NCBI RefSeq assembly: GCF_002300555.2 | Contig: NZ_NTHN02000005.1 | Location: 62,001 to 126,000 of the forward strand | Direction of reading: 5' to 3' | Length of the DNA: 64,000 nucleotides | From: Alloyangia mangrovi | Lineage (GTDB): Bacteria; Pseudomonadota; Alphaproteobacteria; Rhodobacterales; Rhodobacteraceae | Part shown: positions 45,794-55,676 of the stretch, one piece after another | Layout of the letters: each line of letters starts with the position of its first letter | How positions within the stretch are numbered: position 1 is the stretch's first letter | Notes under the pieces: model-generated | What the model was told of the DNA's origin: nothing | Seen by the model: the letters and a program-made list of their open reading frames with translations, nothing else | Database searches by the model: none | Position numbers and translations under genes: made by a program

Positions 45794-46885
45794 TTACCTG
45801 TTCTCCTCAATCTCGCGCGGGGCGCGCGGCAACGAAATGCGAAAGACCGTGCGGCCGGGAACGGATTCCACCGAGATCCAGCCATCGTGGTCGGAGATGA
45901 TCTTTGACACCAGCGCAAGGCCGAGCCCGGTGCCGTTCTCGCGGCCCGACACGAAGGGATCGAAGACGTCACCCTTGATGTCCTCGGGCAGGCCCGGGCC
46001 GTCGTCGATGACCTCGATCTGCAGCGGCAGCTTCTGGGTCGAGCCGTCCGGGCGGCGCATGCGGAAGCTGTGCTCGAAGAAGGTGTGCAGGCGGATCGTG
46101 CCGCCCTCCTTGGGGTCGGCGGCCTCGGCGGCGTTCTTCAGCAGGTTCAGCACCACCTGCAGCAGTTGGTCGGGGTCACCGTAGGCCAGCGGCAGCGAGG
46201 GGTCGTAATCCTCGATGAACTTCATGTGGGCGCCGGCGCCGAGCTGGGTCGAGCGTCGCGCGCGGTCGAGCACGTCGTGCAGGTTCACCGGCTTGCGCTC
46301 GGGCGCCGAGAGGTTGCCGAACTGCTCGACCTGCTCCAGCAGCTTCACGATGCGGCGGGTCTCGGCGACGATGAGGTCGGTCAGCTCGAGATCGTCCTTG
46401 GTGAGGTTCATCGACAAGAGCTGCGCCGCGCCGGTGATGCCGGCGAGCGGGTTCTTGATCTCATGCGCCAGCATCTCGGCCATGCCGATGGCGGACTTGG
46501 CGGCGGATTTTACCGAATGGCTCTGGGTCATGCGTCCGGCCAGCTCGCGGGGGCTGATCAGCATGATGAACCATCCCGGGTAGTTCTGCACGGGCGCAAG
46601 CTGAAGGTTGCACACCAGCGGCGGGCGGTTGCCGGTGCCGACGTCGACGTCGTTGACGAAGAGCGGCGTGCCGTGCTCGCGGGCGCGGGCGAGGCTTTCC
46701 TCGATCGGCGCATCCACCGCGAGCCGGTCCCAGATCGGCTGGCCGACAAGCCATTTCGCCGAGTTGTTCATGAAGCCCTCGGCGGCGGGGTTCATGTCGG
46801 CGATGCGCTCCTCGGCGTCGAGCAGCACGGCAGGCACGGGCAGCGACGACCACAGCTGGGTCAGCAGTTCGGTATTCGTGCTCAT
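45794..46885 (-). CDS. ntrB: Nitrogen sensor kinase NtrB
   Basis: The 363-residue soluble kinase starts MSTNTELLTQLWSSLPVPAVLLD with a PAS domain (residues 10-120), then the His box GMAEMLAHEIKNPLAGITGAAQLL and ATPase motifs (VVLNLLKNAAEAA, VIDDGPGLPE, GTGLGLALVSKII). It responds to PII proteins and phosphorylates NtrC. The start at 46885 overlaps the dusB stop (ATGA). An apparent fusion with dusB in one open frame is produced by the frame error in dusB and is not real. Confidence 0.95.
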   Translation of the reverse strand: MSTNTELLTQLWSSLPVPAVLLDAEERIADMNPAAEGFMNNSAKWLVGQPIWDRLAVDAPIEESLARAREHGTPLFVNDVDVGTGNRPPLVCNLQLAPVQNYPGWFIMLISPRELAGRMTQSHSVKSAAKSAIGMAEMLAHEIKNPLAGITGAAQLLSMNLTKDDLELTDLIVAETRRIVKLLEQVEQFGNLSAPERKPVNLHDVLDRARRSTQLGAGAHMKFIEDYDPSLPLAYGDPDQLLQVVLNLLKNAAEAADPKEGGTIRLHTFFEHSFRMRRPDGSTQKLPLQIEVIDDGPGLPEDIKGDVFDPFVSGRENGTGLGLALVSKIISDHDGWISVESVPGRTVFRISLPRAPREIEENR

Positions 46886-47866
46886 GCGGCGACCTTCAGA
46901 TCGCAGGACAGCGCCTCGTCCAGCAGGTGCAGCGTCTCGGCCGGCTCGCGGGTGGTCAGAACGCGTTTGCGCAGCTCCGCCGTGGGAGCGGCGTGATCCA
47001 TGTACCAACCCAGGTGCTTGCGCGAAACACGACCTCCTAGCTCCTTGCCGTAAAACGAAAGCATTGCCTCGTAATGCTCTGCGACCATTTGATAAAACGC
47101 CTTTCCTGTCGGCACGTCGGGTGCCGGTGTTCCGTAAAGCTCGGCGGCGATCTGAGCCAGCTTCCAGGGCGCGCCCTGCGCCCCCCCGACCGACCATGAC
47201 CCCCGCCGCGCCTGAGGCCTTCAGGGCCGCCCGCGCGCTGGTCGCGTCCACGATATCGCCATTGGCGACCACCGGGATCGACACGGCCTCGACCACCTCG
47301 CGGATCGCCGCCCAGTCGGCGGCGCCCTTGTAGAACTGGCAGCGGGTGCGCCCGTGGATGACGATCATCCGCACCCCTGCCTCTTCCGCCCGTTTCGCGA
47401 TATGCGCGGCGTTGAGGCAATCGCCGTCCCAGCCAAGCCGCGTCTTCAGCGTCACCGGCAGATCGACGGCCTCGACGACCGCCTCGATCAGCCGCAGCGC
47501 GTGGTCCGGCTCGCGCATCAGCGCCGAGCCCGACCAGCCGCCTGTGACCTTCTTGGCCGGGCAGCCCATGTTGATGTCGATGACCTTCGCGCCCATGCCG
47601 GCGACATGCCGGGCCGTCTCGGCCATGGGCTCGGGAGCGCGCCCCGCAAGCTGCACCGAGGTGTTCTCGATCCCGGCGCCCAGCTCCGCCTTCTCGCGCG
47701 TCCCGGGACGCGCGGTGAGGAACTCGCCGCTGGCGATCATCTCGGACACCACGAGCCCCGCGCCAAAGCGCGACACGAGGCTGCGGAAGGGCAAATCCGT
47801 GATTCCCGCGAGCGGGGCCAGCAAGACCGGAGGGTCGATGAGTCTGTCACCCAGCGAGAAGTTCAA
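46882..47866 (-). CDS. dusB: tRNA-dihydrouridine synthase DusB (NifR3), frame-broken
   Basis: The flavoenzyme reduces uridines in the tRNA D-loop. The N-terminal part has PPVLLAPLAGITDLPFRSLV, catalytic Cys in INMGCPAKKVTGGWSGSAL, and VKTRLGWDG-like LKTRLGWDGDCLNAA. At a G7 run on the coding strand (C7, 47181-47187) the frame goes off; with six bases it reads GRGAQGAPWKLAQIAAELYG and continues in PTGKAFYQMVAEHYEAML to a stop overlapping ntrB. The corrected length is 327 residues, normal for the family. The start is TTG 47866 with AAGGA upstream. nifR3-ntrB-ntrC is the classical alphaproteobacterial order. Confidence 0.93.
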
Positions 47867-48041
47867 GCGCCTATTCCTTGTGCAGATGCTTGGGAGTTAA
47901 CGTGCGCGCGGCGCGTGTTCAATCATTTGGGAGCGTTACGGGCGCACGCAATGCGCGAGTGCTGAAAAATTAAGCAACACCCCACCGGTGATTGCACCGC
48001 TTCGCAGCAGCGCCTAGAGAGGGGCGCCGGAGGTCAACACC

Positions 48042-49199
48042 ATGGAAACAGCCGCGGAAACAGCCGCAATCATCGTCGCTGCAGGGCGCGGCACCCGCGC
48101 GGGTGGCGGGTATCCGAAGCAGTGGCGCGACGTGGCGGCACGACCGGTGGCGCGCTGGACGCTCGAGGCCTTCGCGCCGCTCTGCCCCATTGTGCTGGTG
48201 ATTCACCCCGAGGATCGGGCGATTGCCGAGTCGGTGGCCGAGGGCCTGCCGGTGACATTGGTGGAGGGGGCCGCCGATCGCGCGGGTTCGGTCCGCGCGG
48301 GGCTCGACGCGCTGGCGGGCAATCCGCCTGCCAAGGTGCTGATCCACGATGTGGCCCGCCCCTGCGTCTCGCGGGCCACCATTGAGGCGGTTCTGGCCGC
48401 GCTCGACACCGCTCCCGGCGCGGCGCCCGCGCTGACCGTGACCGATGCGCTCTGGACCGGCGCCGAGGCGCAGGTGACCGGCACGCAGGACCGCACCGGC
48501 CTTTATCGCGCCCAGACCCCGCAGGGGTTCCGCTATGCAGAGATCCGCGCCGCCCATGCCGCCCATCCCGGCGGTGCCGCCGATGATGTCGAGGTGGCCC
48601 GCGCCGCGGGTCTCTCGGTCATCATCGTTCCCGGCGAAGAGCGCAATCTCAAGATCACCGGCCCCGAGGATTTCCAACGGGCCGCCAGCTATCTGACCAA
48701 CCCCATGCAGGAGACGACCATGGATATCCGCCTCGGCAATGGCTACGACGTCCACCGTTTCGGCCCCGGAGACCACGTGGTGCTCTGCGGCGTGAAGGTG
48801 CCGCACCCGCGCGGGCTGCAGGGCCATTCCGACGCCGACGTCGGCATGCATGCCGTCACCGACGCGCTCTACGGCGCCCTTGCCGAAGGCGACATCGGTC
48901 GCCACTTTCCGCCCAGCGATCCGCAGTGGAAGGGCGCGGCCTCGGAGATCTTCCTGCGCCACGCGGTCGAGCTTGCCAGCTCGAAGGGCTACACCATTTC
49001 CAATGTCGACGTGACGCTGGTCTGCGAGCAGCCCAAGATCGGCCCCCATGCAGAGGCCATGATGGCCGAGATGGGCCGGATCATGGGGCTGGCGACGGAT
49101 CGTGTCTCGGTCAAGGCGACCACCTCGGAACGGCTCGGCTTCACCGGCCGCGAAGAGGGCATCGCCGCCATCGCAACCGCAACGCTGGTGAAGCCATGA
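48042..49199 (+). CDS. ispDF: Bifunctional IspD/IspF isoprenoid enzyme
   Basis: The 385-residue fusion catalyses two non-consecutive steps of the MEP pathway: CTP-dependent cytidylylation of MEP (IspD, residues 1-225: [41 protein letters not shown]) and formation of the cyclodiphosphate (IspF, residues 228-385: [54 protein letters not shown]). The fusion is common in alphaproteobacteria. GGAGGT precedes the ATG. It is coupled to pgpA (ATGA). Confidence 0.97.
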   Translation: METAAETAAIIVAAGRGTRAGGGYPKQWRDVAARPVARWTLEAFAPLCPIVLVIHPEDRAIAESVAEGLPVTLVEGAADRAGSVRAGLDALAGNPPAKVLIHDVARPCVSRATIEAVLAALDTAPGAAPALTVTDALWTGAEAQVTGTQDRTGLYRAQTPQGFRYAEIRAAHAAHPGGAADDVEVARAAGLSVIIVPGEERNLKITGPEDFQRAASYLTNPMQETTMDIRLGNGYDVHRFGPGDHVVLCGVKVPHPRGLQGHSDADVGMHAVTDALYGALAEGDIGRHFPPSDPQWKGAASEIFLRHAVELASSKGYTISNVDVTLVCEQPKIGPHAEAMMAEMGRIMGLATDRVSVKATTSERLGFTGREEGIAAIATATLVKP

Positions 49200-49696
49200 C
49201 CGGACTGAGACTGATCGCGACCTTCTTCTGCGCCGGGCTGCTGCGCCCCGCGCCGGGCACCTGGGGCTCGCTGGCCGCCCTGCCCGCCGCCTACCTGCTG
49301 CTGGTGCTGGGCGGCTTCTGGCTGCTGCTGGCGGCCACAGTGGTCGCCTTCGTGCTGGGCTATATCGCCACCCGCGAGCTGACCGCGAGCGGCGAGGACG
49401 AGGATCCCTCGTGGATCGTCATCGACGAGGTGGTGGGCATGTGGATCGCGCTCTTCCCGGTCGGCTACGGCGCGATGATGATGGGCGTCGACTTCTGGCG
49501 GCTCTGGCCGGGCTGGGTCTCGGGCTTCGTGCTGTTCCGGCTGTTCGACATCTGGAAACCCTGGCTGGTGGGCTGGGCCGATCGTCGCGGCGATGCGATG
49601 GGCGTGATGCTCGACGACGTGATCGCGGGCGTCTTCGCGGCCCTGGTGAGCATCGTGCTGGCCGGGATCGCGCATGGCTTCCTGATGGCTTCCTGA
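49196..49696 (+). CDS. pgpA: Phosphatidylglycerophosphatase A
   Basis: The 166-residue membrane enzyme dephosphorylates phosphatidylglycerophosphate to phosphatidylglycerol. It has the PgpA core: [51 protein letters not shown], and [16 protein letters not shown], with four hydrophobic segments. The ATG overlaps the ispDF stop by four bases; the longer in-frame reading upstream would overlap IspF extensively and is rejected. Confidence 0.95.
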   Translation: MTGLRLIATFFCAGLLRPAPGTWGSLAALPAAYLLLVLGGFWLLLAATVVAFVLGYIATRELTASGEDEDPSWIVIDEVVGMWIALFPVGYGAMMMGVDFWRLWPGWVSGFVLFRLFDIWKPWLVGWADRRGDAMGVMLDDVIAGVFAALVSIVLAGIAHGFLMAS

Positions 49697-49709
49697 CGCG
49701 GGGGACGAG

Positions 49710-50183
49710 ATGACCGAAGAGATTGCGCAAGACATCCTGACCCGCGCCATGGCAGCAGGCGTGATCGTCACCACCGCCGAAAGCTGCACCGGTGGCATGG
49801 TCGCTGCCGCGATCACCGACATCGCCGGCTCGTCGAACATCTTCGAGCGCGGCGTGGTGACCTACTCCAACGCCGCCAAGGTCGAGCTTCTGGGCGTGCG
49901 CCCCGCCACGCTGGAGGCACATGGGGCGGTCTCGGAAGAGGTCGCCGCCGAGATGGCCGAGGGCGCGCGGGCGCGCGCGGGCGCTGGTCTTGCGGTGTCG
50001 GTCTCCGGCATTGCCGGCCCCGGCGGGTCCGAACACAAGCCCGAGGGGCGGGTCTGCTTCGGCCTTGCCAGTGCCGCGGGCACGCGGACCCAAACCGTGG
50101 AGTTCGGCGCCCTCGGCCGCGCCAAGGTCCGCGCGGCGGCCACCCGCCATGCGCTCACCCTGTTGCGGGACGCCCTGCCCTGA
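49710..50183 (+). CDS. CinA-family amidohydrolase (PncC-like)
   Basis: The 157-residue protein is the stand-alone C-terminal CinA domain, which deamidates nicotinamide mononucleotide (PncC). Landmarks are VTTAESCTGGMVAAAITDIAGSS, FERGVVTYSNAAKVELLGV and VSVSGIAGPGGSEHKPEGRVCF. It lies 13 bases after pgpA with GGGGGACGAG upstream, so it is in the ispDF-pgpA operon. Length fits single-domain CinA proteins. Confidence 0.92.
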   Translation: MTEEIAQDILTRAMAAGVIVTTAESCTGGMVAAAITDIAGSSNIFERGVVTYSNAAKVELLGVRPATLEAHGAVSEEVAAEMAEGARARAGAGLAVSVSGIAGPGGSEHKPEGRVCFGLASAAGTRTQTVEFGALGRAKVRAAATRHALTLLRDALP

Positions 50184-50204
50184 CAAGGCCTCGCGCTGCG
50201 CGGC

Positions 50205-50651
50205 TCAGCCGTAGAGCTCTGCAGCCCGCCGCTCGAAGGCGCGCACGATGCGCTGCATCGCCTCGTAGAAGAACATCCCCGCCGCGCTCTGCAGCAGGCG
50301 GTTCTTGAACTCGAAATCCACGAAGAAATGCACGTCGACGCCGCCCTCGGGCGCATCCTCGAAGTGCCATTTCGACACCATGTGCTTGAACGGACCGTCG
50401 AGATACTCGGTGTCGATCTTCTTGGTCTCGGGCCAGAGCGTCACGCGGCTGCCGAAGCGCTCGCGGAACACCTTGAAGCTGATCACCAGGTCGGCCAGCA
50501 TCACCTCGTGATCGCCCATGTCGTCGCGCGAACGAATCCGCGCCGCTGCCGTCCACGGCAGGAACTTCGGGTAGTTCGCGACATCCGCCACGAGGTCATA
50601 CATCTGCTGCGCCGTGTACGGCAGGCGCTTCGTCTCGGAGTGGGTCGGCAT
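50205..50651 (-). CDS. Coq10/RatA-family START-like protein
   Basis: The 148-residue protein starts [33 protein letters not shown] and contains [30 protein letters not shown], the polyketide cyclase/Coq10 pattern. In eukaryotes and alphaproteobacteria Coq10 aids ubiquinone function; E. coli RatA was described as a ribosome-association toxin. The Coq10 role is the better guess in a respiratory alphaproteobacterium. There is no antitoxin neighbour. Confidence 0.88.
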   Translation of the reverse strand: MPTHSETKRLPYTAQQMYDLVADVANYPKFLPWTAAARIRSRDDMGDHEVMLADLVISFKVFRERFGSRVTLWPETKKIDTEYLDGPFKHMVSKWHFEDAPEGGVDVHFFVDFEFKNRLLQSAAGMFFYEAMQRIVRAFERRAAELYG

Positions 50652-50721
50652 ATCGCCCCTTTATCGCGTGACAATGCCGGGACATTTCCTATGCTGCGCG
50701 CGGATTTTCAAGGGGAGAACC

Positions 50722-51276
50722 ATGGCAGAAAAGCCATATGTGGTAGACCAGATGATTTCGGCCAAGGCGATCGCGGCCCGGATCGAGGACCTCGCGCGCG
50801 AGATCGAGCAAGAATTCGCCGACACCGAGAAGCTGGTGGTGGTGGGCCTGCTCCGCGGCAGCTTCGTCTTCATCGCCGACCTGGTGCGCGAGCTCGACCT
50901 TGCGGTGGAAGTGGATTTCCTCGAGGCCTCCTCCTACGGCGACGGCATGGAATCGAGCCGCGAGGTGCGCATCCTCAAGGACCTGCGCTCGCCGATCGAG
51001 GGGCGTGACGTGCTGCTGGTGGAAGACATCGTCGACACCGGCTTCACCCTCAGCCACGTCATCCACCTGCTGGACAGCCGCAAGCCGCGCAAGCTGCGCA
51101 CCATCGCGCTGCTCGACAAGCCCGCGCGCCGCGAGGTGCCGCTCAAGGCCGACTGGATCGGATTTGAAATTCCCGACGAGTTCATCGTGGGTTACGGAAT
51201 TGACTTTGCGCAGCGCAACAGGAACCTGCCCTACATCGGCAAGGTCCGCTTCCCCGAAGACGCCGCAGCCGGCTGA
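50722..51276 (+). CDS. hpt: Hypoxanthine phosphoribosyltransferase
   Basis: The 184-residue purine salvage enzyme makes IMP (or GMP) from base and PRPP. It has the type I PRTase PRPP loop [18 protein letters not shown], the N-terminal [22 protein letters not shown] and the C-terminal [28 protein letters not shown] precedes the ATG at 50722; longer upstream starts have no ribosome site. Confidence 0.95.
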   Translation: MAEKPYVVDQMISAKAIAARIEDLAREIEQEFADTEKLVVVGLLRGSFVFIADLVRELDLAVEVDFLEASSYGDGMESSREVRILKDLRSPIEGRDVLLVEDIVDTGFTLSHVIHLLDSRKPRKLRTIALLDKPARREVPLKADWIGFEIPDEFIVGYGIDFAQRNRNLPYIGKVRFPEDAAAG

Positions 51277-51654
51277 GCCGCGCATGAGCAACGCGGATGG
51301 CGGGCCGGCAGCGCCATCCGCACCGGACAAGGCCCGCGGATCGTCGCCAACGGCCCGCGTCCGAGGCGGGCCGGAGGACACCGCGCCGCGTGAACGGCAC
51401 ATCGCATCTCCGTCAGACCTCGTGAGATTTCCCGTGAGGACGGACGTGACGCAAGGTGATGCAGCGCCTCATGTTTTCCCGGTAAGCCCCTGATTCTCGT
51501 TACGCCGGCTCGACCAAGCCAGCGGAAGCTACGCGGCGCTGCCCCGCAGGCCCGGACCAAGAGCCCTCTTGATCGAAATCCGGCCTCGGGTACGCTCCCC
51601 ACCGGGATACGATTTTCGAAAACGCCCCGATTTCGGGAGGAAAGGGAGTTTCTG
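51277..51654. other. Intergenic region without a recognisable gene
   Basis: This 378-base gap holds a 10-base perfect stem (GCGGATGGCG/CGCCATCCGC, 51293-51321), probably the 3' hairpin of hpt, and a TTTTCGAAAA palindrome (51613-51622) in the promoter zone of the cytochrome gene. I see no tRNA signature and no credible coding frame. Confidence 0.6.
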
Positions 51655-52116
51655 ATGAAGATCACCGCAACCAGGCTCGCGATGGCCGCCACCGTCGCCG
51701 CCCTCGGCACCGCCGCGCTCGCACAGGAGCTGCCCGGGCCGGTCAAGGCCCGGCAGGGACAGTTCAACATCCTCGCCATCAACCTCGGCATCCTCGGCGA
51801 CATGGCCCGGGGCAAGGCCGCCTATGACGCCGACGCCGCGCAGAAGGCCGCCGACACGATCGTCGCCGTCTCGATGATCAACGAGCCGCCGCTCTTCCCC
51901 GAGGGCACTTCGGAAATGGATATCGACGGCACCCGCGCCAAGGCCGAGATCTGGGACGACTGGGAGGGGTTCGCCGGCAAGTGGTCCGGCCTAGGCGAGG
52001 CCGCAGTCAGTCTGCAGCAGGTCGCGGCCACTGGACAGGAGGCGCTCGGCCCGGCGGTCGGCCAACTTGGTGGCGCCTGCAAGGCCTGCCACGACAGCTT
52101 CCGCGCGCCCGAGTAA
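51655..52116 (+). CDS. Cytochrome c' (class II, four-helix)
   Basis: The 153-residue preprotein has a signal peptide (KITATRLAMAATVAALGTAALA, cut before QELP) and, as in class II cytochromes c, its single haem motif close to the C-terminus: GACKACHDSFRAPE. The helical body includes RQGQFNILAINLGILGDMARG. Class II proteins bind NO or act in electron transfer. It lies three bases before a dihaem cytochrome gene, so the two form an operon. GGGAGGAAAGGGAG gives a strong ribosome site. Confidence 0.92.
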   Translation: MKITATRLAMAATVAALGTAALAQELPGPVKARQGQFNILAINLGILGDMARGKAAYDADAAQKAADTIVAVSMINEPPLFPEGTSEMDIDGTRAKAEIWDDWEGFAGKWSGLGEAAVSLQQVAATGQEALGPAVGQLGGACKACHDSFRAPE

Positions 52117-52119
52117 CCC

Positions 52120-53016
52120 ATGCGCCGCCTGCTCGGCTTCCTGGCCCTGGTGGCGCTGCTCGCCACCGGGGCGCTCTGGATGATCAGCGCCCCGGACCCG
52201 CTGCCCATGGGCGAGTTCGCCGATGACCCGGGCGGCGATCCCGCCCGCGGCCAGACCGTCTTCACCGCCGCCGGCTGCGCCTCCTGCCACCATGCGCCCG
52301 AGAGCGAGGACAAGCTGGTTCTGGCTGGCGGACAGCGCTTCCCCTCCGATTTCGGCACCTTCATCGCCCCCAATATCTCGTCGCACCCGCAACAGGGCAT
52401 CGGCGCCTGGAGCCTGCACGATTTCGCCAACGCGCTGCTCCGCGGCGTCTCGCCCGAGGGCCGGCACTACTACCCCGCCTTCCCCTATACGTCCTATATC
52501 CGCATGGAGCCGCAGGACGTGGTCGATCTCTGGAGTTTCATCCGCACCCTGCCCGCCTCCGACACGCCGAGCCAGCCGCATGAGGTCGGCTTCCCCTTCA
52601 GCCTGCGCCGCGGCCTCGGCCTGTGGAAGCAGCTCTACCTCGACCCCGCCTGGATCGTGCCCGGCGCGGAGTCAGACGAGATGCGCCGCGGTCGCTACCT
52701 GGTCGAGGCGCTGGCCCATTGCGGCGAATGCCACACCCCGCGCGACGCCTTCGGCGGGCTCGAGCGCGACGCCTGGCTCGCCGGCGCCCCCGCGCCGGAC
52801 GGCAAGGGCCGCATCCCCGCCCTCACTCCCGACAAGCTGGGCTGGAGCGCCGAGGACGTGGCCTATTACCTCGAGACCGGCTTCACCCCCGACTACGACA
52901 GCGCCGGCGGACATATGGTCGAGGTGATCGCCAATTTCGCCAAGCTCCCGCCCGAGGACCGCGCCGCCGTCGCCGCCTACGTCAAGGCCCTGCCCGACGG
53001 CGGCGCGATGAACTGA
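52120..53016 (+). CDS. Membrane-anchored dihaem cytochrome c
   Basis: The 298-residue protein starts with a signal/anchor (RLLGFLALVALLATGALWMIS) and has two class I haem sites: CASCHHAP near residue 53 and CGECHTPRD near residue 205, each followed by Met-containing segments. It resembles the two-domain cytochromes associated with membrane dehydrogenases. With the preceding cytochrome c' it is likely a periplasmic electron transfer pair; no dehydrogenase gene is adjacent, so the partner is unknown. Confidence 0.9.
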   Translation: MRRLLGFLALVALLATGALWMISAPDPLPMGEFADDPGGDPARGQTVFTAAGCASCHHAPESEDKLVLAGGQRFPSDFGTFIAPNISSHPQQGIGAWSLHDFANALLRGVSPEGRHYYPAFPYTSYIRMEPQDVVDLWSFIRTLPASDTPSQPHEVGFPFSLRRGLGLWKQLYLDPAWIVPGAESDEMRRGRYLVEALAHCGECHTPRDAFGGLERDAWLAGAPAPDGKGRIPALTPDKLGWSAEDVAYYLETGFTPDYDSAGGHMVEVIANFAKLPPEDRAAVAAYVKALPDGGAMN

Positions 53017-53044
53017 GACCGCGCGGGCGGTGCGAGCGGGATTT

Positions 53045-53165
53045 GCGTATTTGGAAAGAGAAGAAGCACACTCGAGACCGTTGCGGCGCGCGCTCCCGGC
53101 TTCTTCTCTTCCCAAACACGCCGGCGGGTGAGGCGCGCAGCGCCGAGGGGGGCAACGCCCCCCCT
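53045..53165. repeat. Rhodobacterales intergenic repeat, copy B (imperfect inverted arms plus tail)
   Basis: Arms at 53045-53067 and 53099-53122 are related to copy A (core GTATTTGGAAAGAGAAGAAG; right arm with three mismatches). The right arm is followed by GTGAGGCGCGCAGCGCCGAG (53128-53147), then a hairpin of G6 and C7 (53147-53164). The same tail accompanies the copy at 55677-55733 in reverse orientation, so the mobile or conserved unit is about 60 bases. Confidence 0.8.
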
Positions 53166-53227
53166 TTTCGACCGTTCCACTGCCGCGACCCCTTAACACC
53201 GGCGCGCGGATCGCCTATCTGCCCGAG

Positions 53228-54580
53228 ATGGACAAAACTCTTCATATCGTGGGCGGCGGCATGGCCGGGTCCGAGGCTGCCTGGCAGGCGGCGCGGCTGG
53301 GTGTCGACGTGGTCATCCACGAGATGCGGCCCAAGGTGGAAACCTTCGCCCATCGCACCGGCAACCTCGCGGAGATGGTCTGCTCGAACTCCTTCCGCTC
53401 GGACGATCACGAGCAGAATGCCGTCGGTCTCCTGCACTGGGAAATGCGGCAGGCGGGCTCGCTGATCATGACCACGGCGGGCGAGCACCGGCTGCCCGCG
53501 GGCGGTGCGCTGGCGGTGGACCGTGATCCCTTCTCCGAGGCGGTGACCGCCAAGCTCCTGGCGCTACCGAACGTGTCGGTGAGCGAGGAAGAGGTCACCG
53601 AGCTGCCCTCGGACGGGCATTGGATTTTCGCCACCGGCCCGCTCACCTCGGGCGCGCTCGGCAAGGCGCTGCAGCAGCAGACCGGCGCCGAGGCGCTGGC
53701 CTTTTTCGACGCCATCGCCCCGATCGTCTATTTCGACACGATCGACATGGACACAGCCTGGCTGCAGAGCCGCTATGACAAGGGCGAGACCGAGGAAGAG
53801 CAGAAGGCCTACATCAACTGCCCCATGACCAAGGAGCAGTACGAGGGGTTCGTCGACGCGCTGCTGGCTGCCGAGAAGACCGAGTTCCACGAGGGCGAGA
53901 CGGCGGGCTATTTCGACGGCTGCCTGCCGATCGAGGTGATGGCCGAGCGCGGCCGCGAGACGCTGCGCCACGGACCGATGAAGCCGATCGGCCTGACCAA
54001 CCCGCACAACCCCGAGCAAAAGGCCTATGCCGTGGTGCAGCTGCGCCGCGATAATGCGCTTGGCACGCTCTACAACATCGTCGGTTTCCAGACGAAGATG
54101 AAATACGGCGCGCAGACCGAGGTCTTCCGCCGCATCCCGGGGCTCGAGAACGCCAGCTTCGCGCGCCTCGGTGGCATCCACCGCAACACCTTCCTCAACT
54201 CGCCGACCCTGCTCGACGCGCAGATGCGCCTGCGCGCGCGGCCCAACCTGCGCTTTGCCGGGCAGATCACCGGCGTCGAGGGCTATGTCGAGAGCGCCTC
54301 GATGGGGCTGCTGGCGGGCCGGATGGCGGCGGCGGAGATCCTCGGGCACGAGCTGCCCGCCGTGCCGCAGGACAGCGCCCATGGCGCGCTCATCCACCAC
54401 ATCACCGGCGGCGCCGAGGCCAAGACCTTCCAGCCGATGAACGTGAACTTCGGCCTGTTCCGCCCGCTCGAAGGGCTGCGCGGCGGGCGCCGCGGCCGCA
54501 AGGACCGCTACAAGGGCTACACCGACCGCGCCAAATCTGTCTGGCAGGAGTGGCTCGCCGCGCAGGAGGTGCCCGCGTGA
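53228..54580 (+). CDS. trmFO: Methylenetetrahydrofolate-tRNA (uracil-5-)-methyltransferase TrmFO
   Basis: The folate/FAD-dependent enzyme makes m5U54 in tRNA. The 450-residue protein begins with the FAD motif [21 protein letters not shown] and has [19 protein letters not shown]-like [41 protein letters not shown] and [15 protein letters not shown], all family signatures. It is coupled to a small membrane protein gene and followed by gluQRS, another tRNA modification gene. Confidence 0.96.
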   Translation: MDKTLHIVGGGMAGSEAAWQAARLGVDVVIHEMRPKVETFAHRTGNLAEMVCSNSFRSDDHEQNAVGLLHWEMRQAGSLIMTTAGEHRLPAGGALAVDRDPFSEAVTAKLLALPNVSVSEEEVTELPSDGHWIFATGPLTSGALGKALQQQTGAEALAFFDAIAPIVYFDTIDMDTAWLQSRYDKGETEEEQKAYINCPMTKEQYEGFVDALLAAEKTEFHEGETAGYFDGCLPIEVMAERGRETLRHGPMKPIGLTNPHNPEQKAYAVVQLRRDNALGTLYNIVGFQTKMKYGAQTEVFRRIPGLENASFARLGGIHRNTFLNSPTLLDAQMRLRARPNLRFAGQITGVEGYVESASMGLLAGRMAAAEILGHELPAVPQDSAHGALIHHITGGAEAKTFQPMNVNFGLFRPLEGLRGGRRGRKDRYKGYTDRAKSVWQEWLAAQEVPA

Positions 54581-54798
54581 ACTACGTGCTCGCCCTGCTG
54601 CTGCCGCCGCTGTCGATCCTGCTGACCGGGCGGCCGATCCTCGGCATCCTGGTCTTCCTGATCTGGGTGCCGGCGATCATCTTCTCGGGCGGGCTCACGC
54701 ATCCGATGTTCATCCTGCTGGCCTGGGTGCTGATCTACCAGTCCGGCGAGGAGCGCCGTACCCGGCGGATCGAGAAAGCCTATCGCCGCGAGGACTGA
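54577..54798 (+). CDS. Small Pmp3-like membrane protein
   Basis: The 73-residue protein ([18 protein letters not shown], then [19 protein letters not shown], then [15 protein letters not shown]) has two or three hydrophobic segments and a basic tail. LLPPLSILL and WVPAIIFS recall the Pmp3/YqaE stress-induced proteolipid family, though the match is weak. The start is a GTG (GTGA overlap with the trmFO stop) seven bases after AGGAGG; its stop is next to the TTG of gluQRS. It is thus the middle gene of a tight three-gene operon. Confidence 0.7.
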   Translation: MNYVLALLLPPLSILLTGRPILGILVFLIWVPAIIFSGGLTHPMFILLAWVLIYQSGEERRTRRIEKAYRRED

Positions 54799-54799
54799 C

Positions 54800-55675
54800 T
54801 TGCGCACGCGCTTTGCCCCATCGCCCACCGGCCCGCTGCACCTTGGCCACGCCTATTCGGCGCTGCTGGCCGAGGACATGGCGCGGGCGGCAGGCGGGGT
54901 GTTTCTCTTGCGCATCGAGGACATCGACAGCACCCGCTCGCGCCCGCATTGGGAGGCGCAGATCTACGACGATCTGCACTGGCTCGGGCTCGACTGGGAC
55001 GCACCGCCGATGCGCCAGTCGGACCGGCTGCCCGCCTATGAGGCGGCGCTCGACGCGCTTTGGGCGCGCGAGCTGATCTACCCATGCCATTGCAGTCGCC
55101 GCGACATTCTGGCAGCGGCCTCGGCGCCGCAGGAAGGCACGGAGCCCGCCTACGGGCCGGACGGGCTGGTTTACCCCGGCACCTGTCGCGGCTTGCGCGC
55201 CCCGGGCTATGGCGCCACGCCCCGCCCGCGAGGGGAGGCGTTGCGGCTCGACATGGCGCGGGCACTCGCGCAGATCGGCGCGGATCCGTGGTTCGAGGAG
55301 ACCGGCGCCGGGCCCATGGGGCAGACCGGGCGTATTGCGCTCTCCCGCGGGCAGCTTCTGCGCCAGGTCGGCGACGTCGTGCTCTCGCGGCGGGACTTTC
55401 CCGGGTCTTACCACCTGTCGGTGGTTCTGGACGATGCGGCGCAGGCGATCACCCATGTGGTGCGGGGGCGCGATCTTTTCGAGGCGACGGCGATCCACGT
55501 GGTGCTGCAGCGGGTTATGGGACTGGAGACGCCGGTCTACCACCACCATGAGCTGATCCGCGACGCGCAGGGCAAGCGGCTGGCCAAGCGCGACGATGCG
55601 CGGGCGATCGCAGCCTACCGCGAAGCGGGTGCAACGCCCGAGGATCTCCGGCGGATGGTGGGGCTTGCAAGATAA
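54800..55675 (+). CDS. gluQRS: Glutamyl-Q tRNA(Asp) synthetase
   Basis: GluQRS attaches glutamate to queuosine at position 34 of tRNA-Asp. The 291-residue protein is a truncated class I synthetase: HLGH version of HIGH in RFAPSPTGPLHLGHAYSA, KMSKS-like KRLAKRD, zinc ligands in YPCHCSRRDI and YPGTCRG, and no anticodon-binding domain. The start is TTG 54800, six bases after GAGG; no in-frame ATG would keep the RFAPSPTG motif. Confidence 0.93.
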   Translation: MRTRFAPSPTGPLHLGHAYSALLAEDMARAAGGVFLLRIEDIDSTRSRPHWEAQIYDDLHWLGLDWDAPPMRQSDRLPAYEAALDALWARELIYPCHCSRRDILAAASAPQEGTEPAYGPDGLVYPGTCRGLRAPGYGATPRPRGEALRLDMARALAQIGADPWFEETGAGPMGQTGRIALSRGQLLRQVGDVVLSRRDFPGSYHLSVVLDDAAQAITHVVRGRDLFEATAIHVVLQRVMGLETPVYHHHELIRDAQGKRLAKRDDARAIAAYREAGATPEDLRRMVGLAR

Positions 55676-55676
55676 G

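Noticed and set aside
45794-47866. A bifunctional DusB-NtrB protein
   Set aside because: The continuous frame arises from a one-base error in a C7 run. Both genes have normal ends in their own frames, overlapping as ATGA.
50205-50651. RatA toxin of a toxin-antitoxin system
   Set aside because: The family name is shared with Coq10-type lipid-binding proteins; there is no antitoxin gene and the START-like fold fits ubiquinone function.
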